A stretch of DNA of 64,000 bases from Notoacmeibacter ruber (GTDB taxonomy: Bacteria > Pseudomonadota > Alphaproteobacteria > Rhizobiales > Rhizobiaceae): contig NZ_RCWN01000001.1 of assembly GCF_003668555.1 (NCBI RefSeq), positions 1,908,501 to 1,972,500 of the forward strand, read 5' to 3'. Positions within the stretch are counted from its first letter, which is position 1, and every line of letters begins with the position of its first letter. The notes beneath the pieces were generated by a model. That model was not told the origin of the DNA, ran no database searches, and was given only the letters and a program-made list of their open reading frames with translations. Positions 45,616 to 55,425 of the stretch are shown in pieces. The position numbers and the translations under genes were made by a program.

Positions 45616-46620
45616 CTATTGGATCAGCAGACCCGCCTCGTCGAAACGATGGATCTTGTCGGACTGCGGCGTCAGATAGACCTTGTCGCCGTGGTGGAGG
45701 CTGACCTCGCCGCCGGCACGGATCGTAATCGTTTCGGCAAGGCCCGTATCGTGCACATGGAAATAGGTATCCGAGCCGAGATGTTCGGCCACGCCGATCG
45801 TACCACTCCACTCGCCGCTTTCCGTCGACACGTCGATATGCTCCGGCCGGATACCGATCGTGTGAGCGTTGTGCTTGGCGGCTTCCGGGCCGTCGAAAAG
45901 ATTCATTTTCGGAGAACCGATAAACCCGGCGACAAAGAGATTGCGCGGCTGCCGATAGAGCTCCAGCGGACTGCCCACCTGCTCGATATTGCCCGCCCGC
46001 AAGACGACGATCTTGTCGGCCATCGTCATCGCCTCGACCTGATCGTGGGTCACATAGACCATGGTCGTTTCCAGTCGCGAATGAAGCTCTGAAATCTCCA
46101 GACGCATACCGACACGCAAGGCCGCGTCGAGGTTGGAAAGCGGCTCATCGAAAAGAAAGGCCGCCGGCTCGCGGACAATCGCCCGGCCGATCGCGACACG
46201 CTGGCGCTGACCGCCGGAAAGCTGGCCCGGACGACGGTCGAGATAATCGGTGAGATTGAGGGCGCGCGCCGCGTTATCGATCCGCCTTTTCTGTTCGTCC
46301 TCAGGCACCTTGGCCATCTTCATCGGGAAGGCGATGTTCTTGCGGACCGACATGTGCGGATAGAGCGCATAGCTCTGGAACACCATGGCGAGGCGGCGCT
46401 TGGCCGGCGGAAGGTCGGTCGCCGGCTCGCCGTCGATGCGGATTTCGCCGCCTGAAACATCCTCCAGACCGGCGATAAGGCGCAGCAGCGTGGACTTGCC
46501 GCAGCCCGAAGGGCCGACGAAAACGACGAACTCGCCATCCTCGATCGTCAGGTCGAGAGGCGGAATGACCTCCACGTCACCGAACCTCTTCTCCACCTTC
46601 TCGAGTGTAATGCGTCCCAT
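45616..46620 (-). CDS. smoK: Polyol ABC transporter ATPase
   Basis: 334 residues, ATPase of a CUT1-family carbohydrate importer. Walker [10 protein letters not shown], signature LSGGQ, Walker [11 protein letters not shown] and a C-terminal TOBE/OB regulatory part (~240-330). The closeness of the neighbouring genes and the SmoE-type binding protein indicate sorbitol/mannitol use. Last gene of a four-gene operon transcribed leftward; the binding-protein gene is first. Confidence 0.92.
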   Translation of the reverse strand: MGRITLEKVEKRFGDVEVIPPLDLTIEDGEFVVFVGPSGCGKSTLLRLIAGLEDVSGGEIRIDGEPATDLPPAKRRLAMVFQSYALYPHMSVRKNIAFPMKMAKVPEDEQKRRIDNAARALNLTDYLDRRPGQLSGGQRQRVAIGRAIVREPAAFLFDEPLSNLDAALRVGMRLEISELHSRLETTMVYVTHDQVEAMTMADKIVVLRAGNIEQVGSPLELYRQPRNLFVAGFIGSPKMNLFDGPEAAKHNAHTIGIRPEHIDVSTESGEWSGTIGVAEHLGSDTYFHVHDTGLAETITIRAGGEVSLHHGDKVYLTPQSDKIHRFDEAGLLIQ

Positions 46621-46632
46621 GGAATGGTCTCC

Positions 46633-47463
46633 CTATTTCACCGCGCCGAAGGTCAGGCCGCGGACGAGCTGTTTTTGGCTGAACCAGCCCATGATCAGGA
46701 TCGGTGCGATGGCCATGGTGGAGGCAGCGGACAGCTTGGCGTAGAAAAGCCCCTCCGGTGAGGAGTAGCTGGCGATGAATGCCGTCAGTGGCGCCGAGTT
46801 GGCAGCCGTCAGGTTGAGGGTCCAGAACGCCTCGTTCCAGGCAAGAATGATGTTCAGGAGCAAGGTGGACGCGATGCCCGGCACAGCCATGGGCAGCAGA
46901 ACGTAGAGCACTTCAGACCGCAGCGTGGCGCCGTCCATGCGGGCGGCCTCCAGGATCTCCCCTGGGATCTCCTTGAAGTAGGTATAAAGCATCCAGACGA
47001 TGATCGGCAGATTGATCAGCATCAGCACGAGCACCAGCCCGAGTTGTGTATCCAGAAGTCCGACATCACGGAAGATCAGATAGATCGGCACGAGGACGCC
47101 GACCGGCGGCAGCATCTTCGTCGACAGCATCCACATCAGGACGTTTCTGGTCTGCTTGCCGGGAACGAAGGCCATGGCCCACGCCGCAGGCACCGCCACC
47201 AGAAGACCGATAATCGTCGAACCGAGCGAGATCACCACAGAGTTCCAGAAGTGACGGAAATAGCTCGAGCGCTCCTGAACGGCCGTATAGTTATCGAGCG
47301 TCCATTCAAAGAACAGGAAGGATGGCGGCGATGCGATCGCTTCGGCTTCCGTCTTGAAGCTGGTGAGGATGGTCCACAGGATCGGAAAGAAGATCAGGAG
47401 GCCGATGATCCAGGCGATCCCCGTATTCCAGGCCTTGCGAGACGGTGTGACAGAGCGGGCCAT
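46633..47463 (-). CDS. smoG: Polyol ABC transporter permease (SmoG type)
   Basis: 276 residues, six hydrophobic segments, and the EAA loop EAARMDGATLRSEVLYVLLPMAVPG that contacts the ATPase. Inner-membrane half of the importer. Located 12 bp upstream of smoK and 12 bp downstream of smoF. Confidence 0.92.
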   Translation of the reverse strand: MARSVTPSRKAWNTGIAWIIGLLIFFPILWTILTSFKTEAEAIASPPSFLFFEWTLDNYTAVQERSSYFRHFWNSVVISLGSTIIGLLVAVPAAWAMAFVPGKQTRNVLMWMLSTKMLPPVGVLVPIYLIFRDVGLLDTQLGLVLVLMLINLPIIVWMLYTYFKEIPGEILEAARMDGATLRSEVLYVLLPMAVPGIASTLLLNIILAWNEAFWTLNLTAANSAPLTAFIASYSSPEGLFYAKLSAASTMAIAPILIMGWFSQKQLVRGLTFGAVK

Positions 47464-47475
47464 GCGTCGTCCTCC

Positions 47476-48348
47476 TCAGGCGTCCAGATTCTTGCCGATC
47501 ATCCGCATCAGGAAGATCGCGACGATATTGGCGAGGATGACGGCAACGACGCCGCCGGCCGAGCCGAGCCCCACATCGAATTGCAGAAGCGACTGGATGT
47601 AGACGAGATAGGTGAGGTTCGTCGAAGCAACGCCCGGACCGCCATTGGTGGTGACCAGGATTTCGGCGAAGATCGAAAGAAGAAAGATCGTCTGGATCAG
47701 AATGACGACCGTGGCCGCGCGGGAAAGATGCGGGACGATGATATAGAAGAAGCGGGAAAACGCACTCGCGCCATCCATCTCGGCGGCTTCCAGTTGCTCG
47801 CTATCCAGCGATTGCATGGCCGTCAGCAAAATGAGCGTCGCAAAGGGCAGCCATTGCCAGGCAACGATCACGATGATCGAGATGAGCGGCGCCACTGCGA
47901 GGAAATCGAAGGGCTGCATGCCAAGAAAACGGGCGATATGGGCGAAGAGCCCGTTGACCGGATTCATGAACATGTTCTTCCAAACCAGCGCGGACACCGT
48001 CGGCATGACGAAGAACGGCGCGATGACCAGAAGGCGAACGATCCCCTGCCCCCACATGGGCTGATCGAGAAGAAGAGCCAGGAGCGTGCCGCCGACAACC
48101 GTGATAATCAGCACGCCACCCACAAGCAGCAGCGTATTGACCAAGGCGGCGGTAAAAGCGGGATCGGTGAAGAAGTATTCGTAGTTTTCGAGGCCGACGA
48201 ACGGGTTCGCTCCCGGCATCAACAGATTGTAGCGAAGGGTCGAGAAATACAGCGTCAGCGCCAGAGGCACGATCATCCATAGCGCAAGCAGAATGACGGC
48301 AGGCGATATCATCAGCCGCGCAGCGGCTCTCGAATGCTGGGTCGCCAT
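47476..48348 (-). CDS. smoF: Polyol ABC transporter permease (SmoF type)
   Basis: 290 residues with about six hydrophobic segments; the EAA loop is EAAEMDGASAFSRFFYIIVPHL. The first membrane partner of the importer. Adjacent to the binding-protein gene, 75 bp downstream of it, and to smoG. Confidence 0.92.
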   Translation of the reverse strand: MATQHSRAAARLMISPAVILLALWMIVPLALTLYFSTLRYNLLMPGANPFVGLENYEYFFTDPAFTAALVNTLLLVGGVLIITVVGGTLLALLLDQPMWGQGIVRLLVIAPFFVMPTVSALVWKNMFMNPVNGLFAHIARFLGMQPFDFLAVAPLISIIVIVAWQWLPFATLILLTAMQSLDSEQLEAAEMDGASAFSRFFYIIVPHLSRAATVVILIQTIFLLSIFAEILVTTNGGPGVASTNLTYLVYIQSLLQFDVGLGSAGGVVAVILANIVAIFLMRMIGKNLDA

Positions 48349-48423
48349 GACAGCTCCTCCTCCCCCGGCAGCTTACAATGCGGGGGCCGCAAACGCAGCC
48401 CCCACTTTATTTTTAAGTGACGG

Positions 48424-49740
48424 TCAGTAACCGGCGCGATCGATCTCGCGCTGTGTCACCTGCTGGGCGTTGGAGAGCGCCTGATCAGCCGAGGTCTGCC
48501 CGGCAAGCGCAGCGGAGAACTGCTGTCCCACGGCGGTGCCGATACCCTGGAACTCGGGAATGGCGACGAACTGAGCGCCGGTATACGGGATTTCCTGAAC
48601 CGACGGCTTCTGCGTATCGACCGCATTCATCGAATTGAGGGTCATCTCGGCGAAGGGTGCCTCGTCCTTGTACTCCTCGTTTTCATAAAGAGACGTCCGC
48701 GTGCCGGGCGGAACCGAGCGCCAGCCCTGTTTGTCGGCGACGAGCTTGGTGTATTCCTTGCTCGTCGCCCAACCGATGAAATCCTTGGCGGTATCCTGCG
48801 CTTCGGATGAAGACGGGATCGCAAGGCTCCATGCCCAGAGCCAGTTGCCATGGTTGTCCACGCCTTCCTTATTGGGGAACTGCGCAAAGCCGACGCTGTC
48901 GGCCACCTGGCTGTCATCGGGATTGGTCACGAAACCGGCCGCCACGGTGGCGTCGATCCACATGCCGCACTTGCCCTGCTGAAACAGCGAAAGGTTCTCG
49001 TTGAAGCCGTTGGAGGACGCGCCGGGAGGCCCGTACTCGTTCATCAGTGTCAGATAGTCGTTGAGGGTCGCCTTCCATTCGGGACTGTCGAACTGGGCTT
49101 TCCAATCCATGTCGAACCAGCGCGCGCCGTAGGAATTGGCCATGGCGGTAATGAACGCCATGTTTTCACCCCAGCCCGGCTTGCCACGCAGGCAGATGCC
49201 GTAGACCTCGTTGTCCTTGTCGGTCATCGCCTCGGCTGCAGCCTTGATCTCCGACCAGGTCGGCTGATCCGAAATCTCGACGCCAGCCTTTTCGGCCAGA
49301 TCGGTCCGGTACATGATCATGGCCGATTCGCCGTAAAACGGAGCGGCATAGAGCGTGTCGTCGGCGGAAAGCGCTTTGCGAACAGCCGGCAGGAGGTCGT
49401 CGATGTCATAATCATCGCCGAGATCATCCAGCGCCACCAGCCAATCCTGTTTCGCCCAGATCGGAACTTCGTACGTACCGATTGTCAGAATGTCGAACTG
49501 GCCACCGCCGGTCGCGATGTCCTGCGTGACGCGCTGCCGCAGCACGTTCTCTTCCAGAACAACCCAGTTGATGGTGTTGCCAGTTTCCTGCTCCCACTGG
49601 GAGGCAAGTTCCTGCATGCGGATCATGTCGCCATTGTTGACCGTGGCCACGGTGATGGATTCGGCCATCGCCGAATGAGCCATTCCAGCCGCCATGCCAA
49701 GGCCGACGACAGACCCGAGAAGGGTGCGTTTAGAAATCAT
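48424..49740 (-). CDS. smoE: Polyol-binding protein SmoE/MtlE type
   Basis: 438 residues from ATG 49740 (MISKRTLLGSVVGLG); GGGAGG 8 bp upstream. Signal peptide to about residue 26 (HSAMAE). Sequence blocks typical of sorbitol/mannitol-binding proteins: TVATVNNGDMIRM, TINWVVLEENVLRQRVTQDIATGGGQFDILTIGTYEVPIWAK, WSEIKAAAEAM. Periplasmic receptor of the importer, which would be induced by its sugar through the adjacent LacI regulator. Confidence 0.92.
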   Translation of the reverse strand: MISKRTLLGSVVGLGMAAGMAHSAMAESITVATVNNGDMIRMQELASQWEQETGNTINWVVLEENVLRQRVTQDIATGGGQFDILTIGTYEVPIWAKQDWLVALDDLGDDYDIDDLLPAVRKALSADDTLYAAPFYGESAMIMYRTDLAEKAGVEISDQPTWSEIKAAAEAMTDKDNEVYGICLRGKPGWGENMAFITAMANSYGARWFDMDWKAQFDSPEWKATLNDYLTLMNEYGPPGASSNGFNENLSLFQQGKCGMWIDATVAAGFVTNPDDSQVADSVGFAQFPNKEGVDNHGNWLWAWSLAIPSSSEAQDTAKDFIGWATSKEYTKLVADKQGWRSVPPGTRTSLYENEEYKDEAPFAEMTLNSMNAVDTQKPSVQEIPYTGAQFVAIPEFQGIGTAVGQQFSAALAGQTSADQALSNAQQVTQREIDRAGY

Positions 49741-49850
49741 GGTGTTTCCTCCCGAAACTTTTACGCGGGACAAATATAAAAGAGAAAGTTTTCCAGCGTC
49801 AACCGGACTCCGGGCCTGATTCTGTGACGCAGCGCAGCAAAATCCTTTCG

Positions 49851-50924
49851 TCAGGCCGACTCGCGGAGCTTGAGGACGCCGTCGAAAAGTTCGATCTCGG
49901 GAGATGTACCCTCGGCCTTGCCCTGCATTTTGCGAACCAGTCGCGAGACGGCTGCCCGGCCGATTTTCTCCACATCCTGAGCCACCGTCGTCAGCGCGGG
50001 CGTGGTGTAGGGGCAGAGGGGATAATCATCATGGCCGGCGATCCTCAAACCGCCGGAAGCGCCTCGCCCCGGGACAAGGCCGTGCCGCGAGGCAGCCCGC
50101 AGAGCCCCGATGGCGACGCGATCATTGACGCAGAGGATGGAGCGGTCGGTGAACCGGCCACGCGCGAAAGCCGCGTCAAGCACCGCCTCGCCATGGGACT
50201 CGAAATACCAGCCTTCCTCCACGAGATCCGTACCGATCACGACCGGCTCGTGACCGAGACTTTCCATGACAGCGATATAGGCGCGCTCCCGTTCCAACGC
50301 GTTGAAATTCACCCGCGGCATGCCGAGTAGGATTGGTGACTCGCCGACCCGGCATAGATATTCGGTGATCAACCTGGTGCTTCTAGGATGGTCTGTACCA
50401 ACAAAATCAACATCCGGCATGGTGTTTGGCCGGGAGTCGACCAGCACATATGGCAACCGTGCATTGAGCCGTTCGTGCGTCTTAATGTCACTCTGGTTGC
50501 CGAGCGGCACGACAAGAGCACCATCCATGCTCATCGACATGAAGGTTTCGGCCGCCCGCGCTTCGATCTGTGGATCGGAATGCGAGCACTGCATGATGAC
50601 GGTGAAACCCGCCTCCATGGCCGCACTCTCGATCGCCTGAAGAAGGTTGGTGAAGAACAGATCGTTCAGATAGGGAATGATGACGCCGATGAGACCGGTC
50701 GTTTTCCGGTTCATCCGCGTGGCAAAGAAGTTCGGTACGTATTCGATCTTCTCCAGCTCGCGCCGGATTCGCTCCGACGTCGAGCGCCGAACACTGTCCG
50801 GATCCTGAAAATAGCGCGAGAGCGTCGGGCGCGATACGCCAATCGCCACCGACAACTCCTTCATGGTGTTGATCTTCTGCTTCTTCACATTCTTTTCGGT
50901 ATCACGTGACATGGCCTCCCTCAT
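49851..50924 (-). CDS. LacI-family transcriptional regulator
   Basis: 357 residues. N-terminal helix-turn-helix TMKELSVAIGVSRPTLSRYFQ with hinge helix; a sugar-binding periplasmic-fold domain follows (NDLFFTNLLQAIESAAME to the end). Upstream of and same direction as smoEFGK, so it is probably the polyol-responsive repressor. Two starts: ATG 50924 (AAGGA 10 bp upstream) and ATG 50912, whose Shine-Dalgarno is too close. I prefer 50924. Confidence 0.9.
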   Translation of the reverse strand: MREAMSRDTEKNVKKQKINTMKELSVAIGVSRPTLSRYFQDPDSVRRSTSERIRRELEKIEYVPNFFATRMNRKTTGLIGVIIPYLNDLFFTNLLQAIESAAMEAGFTVIMQCSHSDPQIEARAAETFMSMSMDGALVVPLGNQSDIKTHERLNARLPYVLVDSRPNTMPDVDFVGTDHPRSTRLITEYLCRVGESPILLGMPRVNFNALERERAYIAVMESLGHEPVVIGTDLVEEGWYFESHGEAVLDAAFARGRFTDRSILCVNDRVAIGALRAASRHGLVPGRGASGGLRIAGHDDYPLCPYTTPALTTVAQDVEKIGRAAVSRLVRKMQGKAEGTSPEIELFDGVLKLRESA

Positions 50925-50971
50925 GTCGCCGAAGTCCTTCCGGATGCAAGACTAACAGGAAAGCAAAAATT

Positions 50972-50985
50972 TTTACACGTGCAAA
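50972..50985. promoter_or_regulatory. Candidate LacI operator upstream of regulator gene
   Basis: Imperfect palindrome TTTACACGTGCAAA, centred on CACGTG, about 50 bp before the LacI start. A related sequence, TTTTACGCGGGACAAA, occurs before smoE at about 49759-49774. Shared sequence suggests autoregulation and control of smoE by one protein. Confidence 0.4.
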
Positions 50986-51004
50986 GGTCCTTGCACAAAT
51001 CGGC

Positions 51005-51291
51005 GACAAGCCTAGCCAGCAAATAGGCTGCCGCCATGCATTAAAAAAGAACAGACGAAAAACTGGTTAGCCTCTTCCATTCTGCACCCACCGTCGGGGT
51101 GTCATGGGCAAGCCCCAAACGCGTAAATCAGGCGCTGCGGCTTTGTTGACGATACCATTTTTACCGCCAATGCGCGGAGCATAAGGCCGATAAGGGCATT
51201 AGCAACTGGATACACGCCGAACCCGATCTGTAACCAGTCTCAGGGGCGGGACGGGCCTATGGCAACGACATCATCCGAATACATAGAAGAA
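51005..51291. other. Intergenic region with nothing supported
   Basis: No gene or RNA feature supported. Forward ORF from 51102 (26 codons) and a weak GGCTTTGTTG string near 51143 were seen but neither is convincing. Confidence 0.5.
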
Positions 51292-51368
51292 TGGTAGCGG
51301 AGGAGGGACTCGAACCCCCGACACAAGGATTATGATTCCTCTGCTCTAACCGACTGAGCTACTCCGCC
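51292..51368 (-). tRNA. tRNA-Met (CAT anticodon)
   Basis: 77 nt including the encoded CCA on the reverse strand, starting GGCGGAGTAGCTCAGTCGGT. Acceptor stem GGCGGAG/CTCCGCT, D-stem GCTC/GAGC, anticodon stem GAGGA/TCCTT with loop ATCATAA (anticodon CAT), and the T-arm GGGGG-TTCGAGT-CCCTC. The form is the elongator tRNA-Met of alphaproteobacteria; the tRNA-Ile2 (lysidine) alternative, also CAT, cannot be ruled out by eye but is less likely. Confidence 0.92.
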
Positions 51369-51422
51369 CCCGGCGCCGAATTGTCGCGGTCGGTTATGCC
51401 GCGGCGCTGCAAAGTGCGGCGG

Positions 51423-51451
51423 ATATAGATGCGGCTTCGGCGTGGTGTCAA
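51423..51451 (-). promoter_or_regulatory. Promoter of the tRNA-Met gene
   Basis: Reverse strand TTGACA, 17 bp, CTATAT: the alphaproteobacterial housekeeping consensus, about 55 bp before the mature tRNA 5' end. Confidence 0.8.
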
Positions 51452-51728
51452 GCGCTTGCCGGGGGTTGCGCGAAATATCCCGACACGAGGCTGAGCCGGC
51501 CTTTTCGAAACATTCCTGCCACACAACATTTCAACAGCGGTCAAAAAACGGTCACATCCTATGGCGCGATGTCATATGCCGTGACCGGAGGGCCTTCGCG
51601 AAAAAATAAACAAAGTGTCGGCAACGACTTAGACCACGCGATGGAATTTACCTTCCCGTGCCGCTCCGGCTTGCCCCGCCGCAGCTGCCGACATAGAAAC
51701 GCCCGATATTTCAAAGGGCTTGATTGGT

Positions 51729-52694
51729 ATGAATCCACGCATTGGCGTCATTGGCTGCGGCTATTGGGGAAGTAACCACATTCGCACCCTCGCATCGCTC
51801 GGCCATCTTGCCGCGGTGGCCGATGTGAATGCGCCGCGTGCGGAAGGGTTCGGCAGCGAATATGACGTCCCGGGCCTATCCCCGGAAGAAGCCATCGCCT
51901 CCGATGACCTCGACGCTCTGGTTCTGGCACTGCCGCCGCAATTTCATGCTGAGATGGCAATTGCAGCCACCACGGCGGGCAAGGATGTGCTGGTGGAAAA
52001 GCCGATCGCTCTCTCCGTGGCGGATGCGGAGCGATCCGTCGCAACGGCACGCGAACATGGTCGCATCTTTATGGTGGGCCATGTCCTGCGCTTCCACCCT
52101 GCCTTCGAAGGCCTGAAGACGCTGGTCGATGACGGCGTGCTGGGTGAAATCCGCTACATTCACTCCCACCGCGTCGGCCTTGGAAAATTTCATACCGAGA
52201 ATGATGCCCTGTGGGACCTTGCACCGCACGATCTCTCCATGATCCTGGCGCTGACCGGTGAAGCGCCGGTGGCTGTCCATGGCGAAGGCGCAGCGATGCT
52301 CGACCATCTTTCCGATTTCGCTCATCTGCATATGCGCTTTTCGGACCGGCTAAAGGGGCATCTCTTCGCCTCGCGTCTCAATCCCTATCGCGAGAGGCGG
52401 CTTTCCGTCGTCGGCACGAAGGCCATGGCCGTCTTCGACGATGTCGAACCTTGGGAGCGTAAGCTGGCGCTCTACCGCCACACACTCTGGCAGGATAATG
52501 GGGCCTGGGCCGCGACGCAGGAAGAGCCGGAATATCTGCCCGTCACAGGCGGCATGCCACTGACGCGCGAGCTCGAACATTTCATCGACTGTATCCGCAC
52601 GCGCCAGGCACCACGGGCCGATGGTCAGGAAGCGATCGAAGTCCTGAAGATTCTGACCGCCGGCACGGTGCGCCACGACCGGACGGACCGATAA
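51729..52694 (+). CDS. Gfo/Idh/MocA-family oxidoreductase
   Basis: 321 residues from ATG 51729 (MNPRIGVIGCG); an in-frame TTG at 51720 is less likely. Rossmann GCGYWGSNHIRTL, catalytic-lysine motif VEKPIALS and the EHFIDCIRT C-terminal block. Resembles WlbA-type UDP-sugar 3-dehydrogenases used in surface polysaccharide synthesis, but no sugar genes adjoin, so the substrate is open. Converges with mnmA. Confidence 0.88.
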   Translation: MNPRIGVIGCGYWGSNHIRTLASLGHLAAVADVNAPRAEGFGSEYDVPGLSPEEAIASDDLDALVLALPPQFHAEMAIAATTAGKDVLVEKPIALSVADAERSVATAREHGRIFMVGHVLRFHPAFEGLKTLVDDGVLGEIRYIHSHRVGLGKFHTENDALWDLAPHDLSMILALTGEAPVAVHGEGAAMLDHLSDFAHLHMRFSDRLKGHLFASRLNPYRERRLSVVGTKAMAVFDDVEPWERKLALYRHTLWQDNGAWAATQEEPEYLPVTGGMPLTRELEHFIDCIRTRQAPRADGQEAIEVLKILTAGTVRHDRTDR

Positions 52695-52703
52695 CGGATT
52701 TCG

Positions 52704-53888
52704 CTATTCGGCCGCCACGGTCTGCGCCGACAACGACTTGAGCGCGGCTTCGGCATCAGCGCTTTTCTCGCCGCGCGCAATGAAACCACCACCCAGTATG
52801 CGGGCCCGCGGACCATCATCGGCGTAGAAAACGCAAGCCTGCCCGGGCGCGACCCCCGTCTCGCCCTGCAGGTCGACATATACACCCTGTTCGTCGGCAA
52901 AAAGGCGCGCCGGCTTTGGCGGGCGTGAAGAGCGGATACGCGCCACCAGCGGAAGGCCCTGCCCACCGGCGGCATCCTCGATTCGCCCATCGCCCAGCCA
53001 GTTCACGTCGCGCAGATGGACACGGCGCGTCTCGAGCGCCTCTGCCGGCCCGACAATCAGACGCGCCTTGTCGGCGTCGACCGCGACCACATAGAGCGGC
53101 TCACCGGTCGCCACGCCGATGCCGCGCCGCTGCCCGACCGTATAATTGATGATGCCTTCGTGCCGGCCGAGAACCCGTCCGTCGAGATGAACGATCTCGC
53201 CCGGTTCGGCAGCTCCCGGCCGCAATTTGGCGATCATGTCGGAATAGCGCCCACGCGGCACAAAACAGATATCCTGGCTGTCCGGCTTCTCGGCAATCGC
53301 GAGGCCCATCTCCTCGGCCATTTCGCGCACACGGGATTTCGGCAAATCGCCCAACGGGAAGCGCAGATAATCGACCTGCTCCTGCGTGGTGGCGAAGAGG
53401 AAATAGCTCTGGTCGCGGCTGTCATCGACCGGCCGGTAGAGGGCGCGGTGCGCACCGTCCTGCCGGCTGGCGATATAGTGCCCGGTCGCCAGGGCATCCG
53501 CGCCGAGATCCTTGGCCGTCGCGAGGAGATCGGCGAACTTGACCGTCTGGTTGCAAGCGATGCACGGCACGGGCGTCTCGCCGGAGACGTAGCTGTTGGC
53601 GAACGGATCGATGACCGCCTCTCGGAAGCGGCGCTCATAGTCCAGCACGTAATAAGGAATCCCCAGCGTGTCGGCGACGCGACGGGCATCGTCGATATCC
53701 TGGCCTGCACAGCACGAACCGGCGCGCTGGACGGCCTCGCCATGATCGTAAAGCTGCAAGGTCACACCGATGACCTCATAGCCCTCCGCTGCCAGCAGTC
53801 CGGCCACGACGGAGGAATCGACGCCGCCACTCATCGCGACGACAACGCGCGTGTCCTCCGGCGCCTTTAGCAAATCGAGGCTGTTCAT
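52704..53888 (-). CDS. mnmA: tRNA-specific 2-thiouridylase MnmA
   Basis: 394 residues from ATG 53888 ([15 protein letters not shown]), matching rhizobial MnmA starts; ORF extension upstream is not used. ATP pyrophosphatase PP-loop SGGVDSS, catalytic cysteines in [10 protein letters not shown] and SQDICFVP, and YTVGQRRG. Adds sulphur to the wobble U34 of tRNAs for Lys, Glu and Gln. Divergent from sciP. Confidence 0.95.
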   Translation of the reverse strand: MNSLDLLKAPEDTRVVVAMSGGVDSSVVAGLLAAEGYEVIGVTLQLYDHGEAVQRAGSCCAGQDIDDARRVADTLGIPYYVLDYERRFREAVIDPFANSYVSGETPVPCIACNQTVKFADLLATAKDLGADALATGHYIASRQDGAHRALYRPVDDSRDQSYFLFATTQEQVDYLRFPLGDLPKSRVREMAEEMGLAIAEKPDSQDICFVPRGRYSDMIAKLRPGAAEPGEIVHLDGRVLGRHEGIINYTVGQRRGIGVATGEPLYVVAVDADKARLIVGPAEALETRRVHLRDVNWLGDGRIEDAAGGQGLPLVARIRSSRPPKPARLFADEQGVYVDLQGETGVAPGQACVFYADDGPRARILGGGFIARGEKSADAEAALKSLSAQTVAAE

Positions 53889-54131
53889 CGGCTTGCAATC
53901 CAGTGTTTCGAATTCTGGCATCTCATGGTGGGCGATATAGGCGAAAAGGCGTCGGCACGCCAACCCGAAGTCCCCGAACGGAAGCGACGCGTGAACCATC
54001 CCGGTATGCTTAAGGAATGCTTTCAGTCCGGTTTACCAGTCTGAATAAAGGCTTAGCGACCGATTAGGCGGTTCTTAAGAGGCCCGTCCTATTCTTCGGT
54101 CAATAGGTCTTGAAATTTTGTAGAGTGTACA

Positions 54132-54407
54132 ATGACCGAGTTGGCCCGCCCACGCGTAAAATATGTCATCGGCCCCGATGGCAGCCCCCTGACGATCGCC
54201 GATCTTCCACCGACCAATACAAGGCGCTGGGTGATCCGAAGAAAAGCCGAGGTTGTTGCCGCCGTGCGCGGCGGGCTCCTTTCCCTGGAAGAGGCGTGCC
54301 AGCGCTATCACCTTTCCATGGAAGAGTACCTCTCCTGGCAGGCGTCAATCGACGAATACGGCCTTGCCGGCCTGCGGACCACACGCATTCAGCAATACCG
54401 CCACTAG
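54132..54407 (+). CDS. sciP: CtrA inhibitory protein SciP (DUF1153)
   Basis: 91 residues of the DUF1153 family: KYVIGPDGSPLTIADLPP, RRWVIRRKAEVVAAVRGGLLSLEEACQRYHLSMEEY (helix-turn-helix), QQYRH tail. In Caulobacter SciP binds CtrA and DNA to block CtrA-driven transcription in early cell cycle. Its presence here along with ctrA and chpT makes a notable cell-cycle concentration, though the two loci are 9 kb apart. Confidence 0.93.
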   Translation: MTELARPRVKYVIGPDGSPLTIADLPPTNTRRWVIRRKAEVVAAVRGGLLSLEEACQRYHLSMEEYLSWQASIDEYGLAGLRTTRIQQYRH

Positions 54408-54511
54408 GACCACACGTCCTATCGGTGCACTACGCAGAATCTGGAAAAGGTGGACTGCCCGGCAGCCCGCCTCCATCCGTCTACGCGAAGGCTTGGCTGC
54501 GTTTTGGACTG

Positions 54512-55261
54512 TCAGAGAAGCTCGGTCGCGCCGGTCCAGGTCAGTTGCAGCGAAAGCATGAACAGGATGATCTGGATCACCCGCAGATAGCTCTGCTCGC
54601 TCAGCCATTTCGACAGTTGGCGGCCGGCATAGGTCCCGATGATGGCAACGACGCACAGCACGGCGATGAGCCAGCCATCGTCCGCATCCATCAGTCCCAA
54701 TGAAAGATAGGCCGGCAGTTTCGACAGGTTGATCGCCGCGAAGGTAAAGGTCGTCGTACCGGCGAACACCATTTTCGGGAGCTTCTGGGGCAGAACGAAA
54801 GCCTGATACGGCGGCGCACCGGAATGGCTGACGAAAGATGTCAGCCCCGTGAGCACGCCCCAGAACAAACCAAGCGGCATGGAGCGCGCACCGCGTCTTT
54901 CCTCTGCCGAGCGCGACGCGCCCCACGCCCATCCGCAATAGCCGAGCCCGATCAGGCCTGTCGCCAGCGTGAAAACCGCTACAGGCACGTGCGGCTCGAC
55001 GAGTGTGCCGATCAGAACGCCGACAAAGCCGGCAGGCACCAGCACCGCGAGATTCCATCCGTCCCATTCGTGCCGGTAGAGCCAGACCCCGACAATATCG
55101 GAAATGATGAAGATCGGCAGCAGCAGCGCCGCCGCAGAAAGCGGGTCCATGAAGAAGGCAACAAGCGGCACGGCCAATGTCGCGGCCGCGGCGATGCCGC
55201 CCTTTGAGAGACCGACAATGAAGGCGGCAAACAGAAGAACGGCAAATTCCATCGTGATCAT
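54512..55261 (-). CDS. TauE/SafE-family sulfite/sulfur exporter
   Basis: 249 residues with about eight hydrophobic segments; the paired repeat motifs are GLSKGGIAAAATLAVP and GLTSFVSHSGAPPYQAFVLP. Probably exports sulphite or organosulphur acids. ATG 55261 is preferred, with 55252 as an in-frame alternative; ORF extension upstream is a shadow. No sulphur-metabolism gene is adjacent. Confidence 0.88.
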   Translation of the reverse strand: MITMEFAVLLFAAFIVGLSKGGIAAAATLAVPLVAFFMDPLSAAALLLPIFIISDIVGVWLYRHEWDGWNLAVLVPAGFVGVLIGTLVEPHVPVAVFTLATGLIGLGYCGWAWGASRSAEERRGARSMPLGLFWGVLTGLTSFVSHSGAPPYQAFVLPQKLPKMVFAGTTTFTFAAINLSKLPAYLSLGLMDADDGWLIAVLCVVAIIGTYAGRQLSKWLSEQSYLRVIQIILFMLSLQLTWTGATELL

Positions 55262-55425
55262 GGGGATCCGGAGAGCTGAAAGAGCGCCGAGACGCCTGAT
55301 AACACCCGTTCTATAAGGCCTCGGGCGAAGAGAACGCGGTCGATTAACTTTTCGACAAGCGCCTTGCCCCTCTTCCGCTCTACCCCACCCTTGATGGATA
55401 AGTCCAACGGGTAGAGCGCAGCACC

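Noticed and set aside
47044..48282. 412-codon forward ORF
   Set aside because: Antisense shadow across smoG and smoF, very Arg/His/Asp-rich.
51005..51291. Possible insertion-sequence remnant (GGCTTTGTTG-like string near 51143)
   Set aside because: No transposase segment, no inverted partner and no target duplication could be seen.
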